DNA from: JBGOTP01 sp041476545
Lineage (GTDB): Bacteria > Acidobacteriota > Vicinamibacteria > Vicinamibacterales > CAVVIG01
Assembly: GCA_041476545.1 (NCBI GenBank)
Contig: JBGOTP010000257.1
Location: forward strand, 1 to 7,776
Direction: 5' to 3'
DNA length: 7,776 nt
Under the pieces are notes generated by a model. That model was given only the letters and a program-made list of their open reading frames with translations, searched no databases and was not told the origin of the DNA. The position numbers and the translations under genes were made by a program. Shown one piece after another: positions 1 to 5,904 of the stretch. Each line of letters opens with the position of its first letter. The stretch's first letter is position 1.

Positions 1-1041
1 ACCCTCGACGCGGATCGCGGGGAGCAGGTTGCCGCATGGGCAGGGGTCGGGCCGCTGCAGAATGCGGTCGCCAAGGTCATACCGCAGGATTGGCTGCACT
101 CGGTTGGCGAGGTTGCTGACGAGAACCGTGTGGGATTGTCTGCCGGGTGGGGTCGGCCGAAAGTCGGCGTCAACCGGCTCGAGTACAACCCAGTCGCTGT
201 TCACATGCAGCCAGCCGTGGTCGCAGCTATACGCGATGAAAGGGAACTCGGTGGCGCCGTAGCTGTGGCGGACCTTGACGTTGAACGCCTTGGAGATCCG
301 GTCATACCCGCCTTCCGGAAGCCCCTCGGCGAAGAGCACGACCAGCGCCGGATTGATACGCAGGCGACCGGCCTCGCGCTCACGCCCGAGCAGCGCGCCC
401 ACGCTCGCGTACGGCGCGAGTATGGCGGGACGGAACCGGTTGAGCTGATCGACCATTTCCACTACTGGCGCCTGTGCCGCCAAGGCTTGAATGGTTCTGT
501 CACCCAACCGCTTGCGAAGGAGGGCCCCTGCGACGGCTTCGGCGTAGTGGCCGCCGGTCGCACATATCAGCGTCGTGCCGGCGCCTCGGGCGATGATCCT
601 GAAGATATCGGTCACTCGGAGCCAGGCACCGAGCATGCGTAGGACGAGTGCGTTCGTCACGGCCATGGTGTGATCGTCCAGCACGAAGACACCGGGCGTT
701 CCAGTGGTACCTGACGTGGTGAGTGGTGTGTACGTATCGAGAAATCGTTCGCCGATCAGACTGGACTTGCCAATGAACGCGCGCACCTTCTCGAGCGTCA
801 CCTCGCGATCGGTCACCCAGTCGTCGAAGCGCGCCATCAGTGACTTCTTGTCCGTGATGGGCAACAGGGTCGGGTCGTTAACCTGGTCCGGTAAGTCTTT
901 GTAAAGTACGCGGTAGTACGGCGAGTGCGCACGCGCGTAGTCCACCATCCCGGCAAGCCGGCCACGCTGCCGCTCCTCGATCGCGCCAGGGCCTCGGGTT
1001 CGCGCGCGACGCGCGTCGAGCAGCAGGGGGAGGAAGGACAT
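1..1041 (-). CDS. PaaK/CapK-type adenylate-forming enzyme (phenylacetate-CoA ligase-like), 3' end cut by the window
   Basis: The frame is open from an ATG at 1041 to the left edge, giving 347 residues without a stop. Three ANL-superfamily marks are visible in order: the phosphate-binding loop TSGTTGTPG at residues 109-117, the aromatic/acidic motif YGATE at 261-265, and RYDLGD at 320-325. CPCG at 334-337 is the cysteine pair often seen before the hinge in the PaaK/coenzyme F390 synthetase/CapK family. The final residues, IRVEG, lie where this family normally enters its small C-terminal lid domain, so about 80-100 residues are probably missing beyond the edge. Members activate a carboxylic acid as an acyl-adenylate, often passing it to CoA; the substrate cannot be read from the sequence. 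No signal peptide is seen, so it should be cytoplasmic. It starts 26 bases after the stop of the upstream peptidase/barrel gene, so co-transcription is likely. No good ribosome site precedes ATG 1041; GTG 1047 is an alternative. Family call is firm, substrate unknown. Confidence 0.9.
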   Translation of the reverse strand, partial: MSFLPLLLDARRARTRGPGAIEERQRGRLAGMVDYARAHSPYYRVLYKDLPDQVNDPTLLPITDKKSLMARFDDWVTDREVTLEKVRAFIGKSSLIGERFLDTYTPLTTSGTTGTPGVFVLDDHTMAVTNALVLRMLGAWLRVTDIFRIIARGAGTTLICATGGHYAEAVAGALLRKRLGDRTIQALAAQAPVVEMVDQLNRFRPAILAPYASVGALLGREREAGRLRINPALVVLFAEGLPEGGYDRISKAFNVKVRHSYGATEFPFIAYSCDHGWLHVNSDWVVLEPVDADFRPTPPGRQSHTVLVSNLANRVQPILRYDLGDRILQRPDPCPCGNLLPAIRVEG

Positions 1042-1067
1042 CAGCACGATCGCATCGATTCCGAACC

Positions 1068-4000
1068 TCAGAACCCTTGGGTCAGGCTGAACTCGAACAG
1101 CCAGCCTCTGCCGGGCCGTTGCAGCGGCCGTGCGATGTCGAACTGGCCGACCGCGAATCCGAAGAGATTAACGCGGAACGTGATGCCGGTACTCGCGACC
1201 GGTTTGCGGTCGCCGCCGAAAAACGTCGGCTTGTCTTCCGACATCCACGCCACGCCGCCGTCGCCGAACAACGCCACCTCGATCGGAAGCGGTCCGTACA
1301 TGCCCTGGCGGACGCCGAAGGGACGCAGCAGCGGGAAACGAAGCTCCAGGTTTCCTACCAGCATGCGGCTGCCCAGCAGCCGGTCGAACGCCGGGCACGA
1401 GCTCGACGCGTTGGCCTGGCATTCACTCGTGTCGAACGACCCGATGTCGTAGCCGCGCACGAGCTGCGGGTAGCCGAGAAACAACGGCGGCAGGCGATAG
1501 TCCTCCCCGCCGCTCCCGTAGCGCCCATAGTGCAGGACGCGTCCAGCAATCGTGTAGAACGGCGCCGGCGTCAGGTAGCGGCGGTAGTCGGCCAGTGCGC
1601 CGGCGAAGAAGATCGTGCCCACGGTTGGCGTCACCTCGAGCCGGTAGCGCTGCCCGGCCACGGGGCTCGTCGCGCCGAACACCGAGTTGTCGAAGACGGT
1701 GGCGACGCCGGCGATGCCAAGATTCAATGTCTGCGCGAGCGCCGTGGTCGTCGTCTGGTTCGACAGGACTTGTCCGGTGAAGGGTGACGTGACGGTTCTT
1801 TGCACCTCCGCGTCGAACGACACCTGCTGATACCCGCCGCTGAACTCGACGCGGCGCGCGGGCGTGAACGGGTACGCCGCGATGCCGGTGAGACCGCGAT
1901 TGGTTTGCCGCACGATTGTGACCTCATCCACCTGCACCAGATTGCCGTTGGCGACGCCAATTCCAGAGGACAAGCCGCCGCTCAAGTACGGCACTTGTTC
2001 CACTGCCGCGCCCCAGTTCCAGCGATGCGTCAGGTCCTGATAGGCGAGGATTCCCGCGGTGTTCTTCGCGATGCTCGAGAAACCGCCGATGGAGGTGTCC
2101 GTCTGGACGACGGCTGCAAGGTTGTGATCGCCGAGCAGGTCGCTCCAGGAGAACGACAGCCCGCCGCCGACGAAGGTGCCGAACCGGTCGACGCCCGCGG
2201 CGACATACGGCTGCCCGACGGAATCCAGCGAGAGCCTGGGACGATACCTGCCGGTCTGCCCTTCCGCTTCCGGGAGTCCGAACGTCGCGTCGGCGAGCAA
2301 GCCGGACACTTCGCCCGGCTCCCGCTCCTGCGGCGGGAGCACCGCCGGTGAGATGCGCACGATCGGCGGCGCAATCGGCGTGTCCCGCAGCGCATCGGGC
2401 GTGTCGGCAACGTAGATGTGATACTTGCCGGCCTCGTACGCGCTGAAGGCGAGCCGCCGGGCATCGGCCGCCGACGAGATCGCCGGGCTCAGCGCCGTGA
2501 CACCGCTCATGCCGCCGTACAGATTCGTGAGCGTTCGCACGGCACCGCTTGCCGGGTCCACCGCGTAGAGATTGGTCACGCCGTTCTCGTCCGAGAGGAA
2601 GTAGAGCGATCGTCCATCGGGCGCCCATGCGGGATTGATGCTCTTGCCCCTCGCGAACGTGTCGATCGGGCGGACGCCGCCGGAGGACACATCGAGCAGA
2701 GCCAACCGGTAGGTGCCTGGTGCGAGCAGCGACAGATCGCCGCCGAATCGTTCTGTGACGAAGGCGATCGAACGGCCATCCGGCGCCCATGCTGGCTGGA
2801 GGTCGGCAAACGGATCGTTGGTGATCCGCGTGAGGGATCCAGTCTGCAAGTCGTAGATGAACAGGTCGGAAACGCCGCCCGCCGTGGCTGAGAATGCCAC
2901 GGCCCGGCCATCGGGCGACCATGACGGCGTGAGAATCTCGCCGAGTGTCGGAAACGGGATCTCGCGATCGATGCGGCCGCGGCCAATGTCGTAGATCACC
3001 AGCTCGGCTCGACCGGCGCTGACCGCACCGAAGATGAACTGACGGCCGTCGGCCCGCCACGACCCGGCCGAGCTGATGAATTGCAGGCTGCTGAAGTGCG
3101 GGTCGAGCGCGGTCTTGACGAGCGAACGCGTCACGCGCCCTGTCTCGGCGTCGGCCAGAATCATGTCGACCGACAGCAGATTGCGCTCGGAGAAGTAGAC
3201 GACCTGCCTGCCATCGGGACTGAGCGACGGCGAGACGTTCAGCTCGCCGGCCGGCCCTTTCTCCGCGGTGAGGAGGCGCCCGTAGTCGCGTGCCGTTCGT
3301 GTCTGCTTCGCCATCGGGTCGTACGCGGCGTGGATTGCCGCCTGCCAGTCTCGCGAGAGATTTTTCGGGTCGACCTTCAGCACGCGCCGGAGCGCCGCGT
3401 CCGTATCACCGCCGCGCACGGCGGCGTCGAGGAGCTCGCCGATGATCCGATCGCCCCACCGGCCTCCGACATAGGCCCAGAACGCCTGCCCCCACCGGTA
3501 CGGGAAGTACTTGGAGTTGGCAAGCTGCCGGATCGTCGGGAGCTTCCCCTCCCGTGCCGCGTCGCGGATCCACATCGCCGTGTTCGGATCGACGGGCCCC
3601 AGCGAAAGATATTCGGCCATCCCTTCGATGAACCAGAGCGGCAATTGCTCGATGCCGCGCGACTCGCCGGTCTGGCCCCGGCCGATCCGATTCGAGAGGT
3701 CGTACTGAAAAGCGTGCACCAGCTCGTGACCGATGACGTGGTCCGATTCGGCCATCGTGCCGGCCAGCGGCAGGACGATGCGCCGCTTGAGCATTTCCGT
3801 CACGCCGCCCGTGCCCTCGCCGAGCGTCCCCTCGATGATGTTGGTCTGCTCGAAGTCGGCGTGAGACGCGTACAGCACGAGCGGCTGCCGGTTGGAGAGC
3901 TGGTGTTGAAAGATCCGTGAGAGCCGTGCGTACCACCGCTCGGCCATCCGCCCCGCCTGGCCGGCCGTTTCGCGCTCTTCCGGATAGAAATAGACGTCGA

Positions 4001-4154
4001 AGTGCTCGGTCTTCAGTACCTCGAAGTCAAAGGTCTTGTACTGGATCTTGTTGCCCCCAAAGTACTGCGCCTCCGCGTTGGACGCAATCGGACCGAAGGC
4101 GCCGACGCACAGGCTCACGCAGAGGAGCACGCGAGAACACGCCGTATGACACAT
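1068..4154 (-). CDS. Exported gluzincin-like peptidase / PD40 beta-propeller / Omp85-like outer-membrane barrel fusion
   Basis: This 1028-residue protein combines three parts. Residues 1-29 form a signal peptide with a hydrophobic core and an AEA cleavage site before QYFGG. Residues ~30-290 resemble peptidase-MA-like metallopeptidases: HELVH at 143-147 carries two possible zinc-binding His and the catalytic Glu, and WFIEGMAEY at 174-182 supplies a downstream Glu ligand. Residues ~310-575 hold TolB/PD40 propeller repeats with the signatures SPDGR, RADGR, SPDGR, APDGR and APDGR. Residues ~660-1028 look like an Omp85-type beta-barrel: LVRGY at 898-902 matches the conserved loop-6 motif, NLELRFPL and LFGDGGVAW match the last strands, and the chain ends in Phe as outer-membrane proteins do. 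No POTRA domain is seen. The start at 4154 is preferred over an in-frame ATG at 4238 because a GAGGTG site lies 5 bases upstream and the signal peptide begins there. The likely location is the outer membrane with the peptidase and propeller in the periplasm. Substrate and activity are unproven. Confidence 0.9.
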   Translation of the reverse strand: MCHTACSRVLLCVSLCVGAFGPIASNAEAQYFGGNKIQYKTFDFEVLKTEHFDVYFYPEERETAGQAGRMAERWYARLSRIFQHQLSNRQPLVLYASHADFEQTNIIEGTLGEGTGGVTEMLKRRIVLPLAGTMAESDHVIGHELVHAFQYDLSNRIGRGQTGESRGIEQLPLWFIEGMAEYLSLGPVDPNTAMWIRDAAREGKLPTIRQLANSKYFPYRWGQAFWAYVGGRWGDRIIGELLDAAVRGGDTDAALRRVLKVDPKNLSRDWQAAIHAAYDPMAKQTRTARDYGRLLTAEKGPAGELNVSPSLSPDGRQVVYFSERNLLSVDMILADAETGRVTRSLVKTALDPHFSSLQFISSAGSWRADGRQFIFGAVSAGRAELVIYDIGRGRIDREIPFPTLGEILTPSWSPDGRAVAFSATAGGVSDLFIYDLQTGSLTRITNDPFADLQPAWAPDGRSIAFVTERFGGDLSLLAPGTYRLALLDVSSGGVRPIDTFARGKSINPAWAPDGRSLYFLSDENGVTNLYAVDPASGAVRTLTNLYGGMSGVTALSPAISSAADARRLAFSAYEAGKYHIYVADTPDALRDTPIAPPIVRISPAVLPPQEREPGEVSGLLADATFGLPEAEGQTGRYRPRLSLDSVGQPYVAAGVDRFGTFVGGGLSFSWSDLLGDHNLAAVVQTDTSIGGFSSIAKNTAGILAYQDLTHRWNWGAAVEQVPYLSGGLSSGIGVANGNLVQVDEVTIVRQTNRGLTGIAAYPFTPARRVEFSGGYQQVSFDAEVQRTVTSPFTGQVLSNQTTTTALAQTLNLGIAGVATVFDNSVFGATSPVAGQRYRLEVTPTVGTIFFAGALADYRRYLTPAPFYTIAGRVLHYGRYGSGGEDYRLPPLFLGYPQLVRGYDIGSFDTSECQANASSSCPAFDRLLGSRMLVGNLELRFPLLRPFGVRQGMYGPLPIEVALFGDGGVAWMSEDKPTFFGGDRKPVASTGITFRVNLFGFAVGQFDIARPLQRPGRGWLFEFSLTQGF

Positions 4155-4159
4155 CACGA

Positions 4160-4165
4160 CACCTC
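4160..4165 (-). promoter_or_regulatory. Ribosome binding site GAGGTG deciding the start at 4154
   Basis: On the minus strand GAGGTG is followed by a 5-base spacer and the ATG at 4154. The same ATG begins a well-formed signal peptide. The longer frame starting at 4238 would put 28 polar, Arg-rich residues before that signal peptide, so this site supports the shorter protein. Confidence 0.7.
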
Positions 4166-4444
4166 GGGATCTCTTTCGCGCCGGGACTCTTCCAGTGAGA
4201 ACGTGCGGCAAATCGGGTACCGGCCAGCCGACTGACAAGTCCGGTCAGGAAGCGGATCCTGTCGAGCGTTCTGCGAGCCGGGGATAGACGTGCTCACCAG
4301 CGGCCCGCAGCAGCCACGGAAGATTTCATGATGCTGCGAGATTTTCGCGTTCAGGCCATGGCGTCTTGCGTGCGCGCGCCGCCCGATAGAGCGGTCGGAT
4401 TGGGTGTGAGACTTGCACCGCTTCGTTGACGAGGTTTCAGCGCA
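4166..4444. other. Divergent intergenic region between the barrel-fusion gene and the BON-domain gene
   Basis: This stretch separates two divergently transcribed genes and must hold the promoter of each, or a shared control region. No convincing sigma-70 -35/-10 pair was found on either strand. On the minus strand TTGTCA (4238-4233) resembles a -35 box, but nothing at 16-18 bases beyond it resembles a -10 box. A short inverted repeat, CTGAC/GTCAG with a 7-base loop, lies at 4232-4248 and could be an operator or chance. ACGAGG at 4429-4434 is a plausible ribosome site for the plus-strand gene, with a rather long 10-base spacer. The minus-strand frame crossing this region has no recognisable protein features. 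Confidence 0.5.
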
Positions 4445-5080
4445 ATGAGCTCTAGGTGGGCACGGTATGGTGTCGCTCTCAGCCTGTTCCTGTTCGTGAC
4501 GGCGCCGGAACAGGCGCTCGCGGAACAAAGCGCCCGGTTGACCGATCAGCAAATCAAGGCGCAGGTCGAGCAGCGTTTTTTCGACGCAGGGCTCATGGGT
4601 GTCGTTGTCGACGTCCACGATCGCACCGTGACGTTGAGCGGCGCGGTAGGGAGCCTCTGGTTGAAGGATCAGGCCATCCAGCAGGCGCGGAAGGTCCACG
4701 ACGTCGTCGGCGTGGTCAGTACGCTGACGATCGCACGCGGCGAAGGCGACGCACCGCTCGCCCGGGAGATCGCAGACGACGTGTCAGGTTTTTTGCTCTT
4801 CTCGATCTTCGATGACGTCAGCGTACGCGTCGCCGACGGCGTGGCCACGCTGACCGGGGACGTGACCACGTCCGACAAGTCGAAGGAGTTCACGAAGGTG
4901 GCGTCGCGCGTGCGCGGGGTTCAGGAGGTCGTGAACCGGATCGAGACGCTGCCCGCGTCGATGATGGATGACGATCTCCGGTCCGCGATTGCGATGGTGA
5001 TCTACACGAGCCGGTCTTCTCCAACTACGCGAACCAGCGAATCGGCCCCGTGCACATCATCGTCCGCCGCGGAGGGGTGA
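4445..5080 (+). CDS. Exported BON-domain protein, frame broken in its third BON domain
   Basis: The frame from ATG 4445 encodes a signal peptide (residues 1-26, hydrophobic core VALSLFLFV, cleavage after ALA) and two complete BON domains. BON1 is at about 33-97 (TVTLSGAVGS at 61-70). BON2 is at about 104-168 (GVATLTGDVTTSDKSKEF, then VRGVQEVVNRIE). BON domains are small alpha/beta modules of periplasmic and outer-membrane proteins such as OsmY, linked to envelope stress or phospholipid binding. A third BON begins at about residue 175 (DDLRSAIAMVIYT). After Thr188 the frame turns into a low-complexity Ser/Thr tail ending at 5080, while the expected BON continuation is in another frame (5008-5190). 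One lost base explains this. The intact protein would be about 248-249 residues. The gene is divergent from the barrel-fusion gene and convergent with the dehydrogenase operon. The BON call is secure; whether the product is functional is open. Confidence 0.85.
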   Translation: MSSRWARYGVALSLFLFVTAPEQALAEQSARLTDQQIKAQVEQRFFDAGLMGVVVDVHDRTVTLSGAVGSLWLKDQAIQQARKVHDVVGVVSTLTIARGEGDAPLAREIADDVSGFLLFSIFDDVSVRVADGVATLTGDVTTSDKSKEFTKVASRVRGVQEVVNRIETLPASMMDDDLRSAIAMVIYTSRSSPTTRTSESAPCTSSSAAEG

Positions 5081-5190
5081 CGCTGACCGGCGTCGTCGGC
5101 TCGGAGGTCGAGCGCCGGATGGCTGAGATGATCGCGCGCCAGGGGTTCGGGGCCAAGAGCGTGGACAATCAACTGCGTCTCGAGAAATGA
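5008..5190 (+). pseudogene. Out-of-frame C-terminal part of the third BON domain
   Basis: Reading from GAG at 5008 gives 60 residues and a TGA at 5188-5190. It begins EPVFSNYANQRIGPVHIIV, continues with GGVTLTGVVGSEVERRMAE, and ends SVDNQLRLEK. This is a typical second half of a BON domain: a strand, the GxVxLxGxV turn, a helix, then a closing strand. It joins directly to DDLRSAIAMVIYT in the preceding frame if one base is restored around 5006-5008. There is no start codon or ribosome site of its own, so it is the displaced end of the gene starting at 4445. The site is not a homopolymer run. The cause may be a true mutation or an assembly or sequencing error. Confidence 0.85.
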
Positions 5191-5191
5191 G

Positions 5192-5215
5192 ATGCGTGGC
5201 GCCCCGCACACGCGT
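5192..5215. terminator. Possible bidirectional hairpin between convergent genes
   Basis: ATGCGTG (5192-5198) can pair with CACGCGT (5209-5215) to make a 7-base stem, including one G-T wobble, around a 10-base loop. It lies just after the frameshifted BON gene stop and touches the stop codon of the minus-strand gene. Its position between convergent genes suits a two-way terminator. There is no T-run on either side, so intrinsic activity is doubtful and the match may be chance in GC-rich DNA. Confidence 0.25.
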
Positions 5216-5904
5216 CACCGGGATGGCGCGGCATCGTACACGAGCTTGATCTCGATCGGCCCCGGCATCCCGTCGCGCGCGAAGGTCACTTTGATCAACA
5301 ACTGCTTCGTCGTCGGCACCACACGATAGGTATATGTCAGCTGTCCGGCGTGGCCGACCTCGTACGTCACGACCAACTGCGGCCCTTCCCACGTCGCCGT
5401 ACGATCCACGGCGCCGGCCTCGAGCTGGTACTTCTCGCGCTTCCCGTCGGTCCGCAGTGTGCGCGCCGCTCCACTCGGCGTGCCGATGGTGATGTCCGTG
5501 TCCGTTTGTGAGAGGGTCAGCGTCGTCGGCGGAAACTGCACCGCGGCGGTCAGCTCTTCCAGCCTCTTCTGATCGTCGCCGCTCATCTGATTGGCACGTG
5601 CACCGGCCGCTGCGCCGCGGGCGGTCCCGCCGCCCGCGCCTCGACCCGCGCTGCCACCGCCCGACCCACCGAACCCGCCACGTTCTCGCTCCTGACCGAA
5701 TGCCTGATCGCCGCGCTGGCCCGTGTCGATCCGCAGCGCTTCTGCCACCTGTTGCGGGTTGTCGCTGAGATACCAATCGAGCGTCCACACGCCTGACAGG
5801 TTGGGCCTGTCCGGCGCGACCGCTTGCGCCCGGGTGGACGCCGCGCAGGGAACGCTGAGCACGATCGCGACTGCTGCCGCTCGAAATAATCGAATAGGCG
5901 TCAC
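5215..5904 (-). CDS. Small exported beta-rich protein with Gly-rich linker, lipocalin-like in style, function unknown
   Basis: The protein has 229 residues if it starts at GTG 5904, which overlaps the E2 stop as GTGA. A GGAG site 5 bases upstream and a signal peptide beginning there (residues 1-28, core AAAVAIVLSV, cleavage after AQA) support this start over the longer frame from ATG 6042. The mature part opens with PDRPNLSGVWTL, a motif I associate with secreted acidobacterial proteins of lipocalin-like or unknown fold. Residues ~71-102 are a low-complexity Gly/Ala/Arg linker. From ~115 onward (FPPTTLTLSQTDTDITIG to the end) the sequence is alternating, strand-rich and has no catalytic motif I recognise. 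Cys20 is preceded by SVP, not a lipobox, so it is probably soluble or periplasmic. It is the last gene of the E1 beta-E2 operon, yet nothing in it suggests a metabolic role. I cannot name a function. Confidence 0.8.
   Translation of the reverse strand: MTPIRLFRAAAVAIVLSVPCAASTRAQAVAPDRPNLSGVWTLDWYLSDNPQQVAEALRIDTGQRGDQAFGQERERGGFGGSGGGSAGRGAGGGTARGAAAGARANQMSGDDQKRLEELTAAVQFPPTTLTLSQTDTDITIGTPSGAARTLRTDGKREKYQLEAGAVDRTATWEGPQLVVTYEVGHAGQLTYTYRVVPTTKQLLIKVTFARDGMPGPIEIKLVYDAAPSR

Noticed and set aside
1041..1055. A four-codon mini-frame (ATG at 1055) ending in TGATG at the start of the PaaK/CapK gene
   Set aside because: It could couple translation, since AGG and GGA lie upstream of it, but such a short frame arises easily by chance.
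130..1452. Plus-strand frames at 130-642 and 925-1452
   Set aside because: The minus strand carries the clear PaaK/CapK gene and the end of the barrel-fusion gene here; these frames have no recognisable features.
1077..3920. Long plus-strand frames (1077-1787, 1800-2351, 2418-2891, 3081-3920)
   Set aside because: They lie antisense to the barrel-fusion gene, are Arg-, Ala- and Glu-rich, and show no domain or start-site support. They are expected shadows of a gene with high GC3.
4155..4238. N-terminal extension of the barrel-fusion gene to an ATG at 4238
   Set aside because: The extra 28 residues would precede a normal signal peptide, and the GAGGTG site fits the ATG at 4154.
4366..4390. TTGCGT...GATAGA as a promoter for the BON gene
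   Set aside because: The spacer is only about 13 bases and both boxes are poor matches.
4154..4699. Minus-strand 181-residue frame across the intergenic region and BON gene start
   Set aside because: It overlaps the well-supported BON gene antisense and resembles no known protein.
5000..5010. Programmed -1 ribosomal frameshift in the BON gene
   Set aside because: There is no slippery XXXYYYZ heptamer, and tRNA re-pairing at TAC ACG would be poor. A mutation or sequence error is simpler.
5844..5849. Cys20 of the small exported protein as a lipoprotein cleavage site
   Set aside because: The preceding residues are S-V-P, with Pro at -1, which does not fit a lipobox; a signal peptidase I site after AQA fits better.
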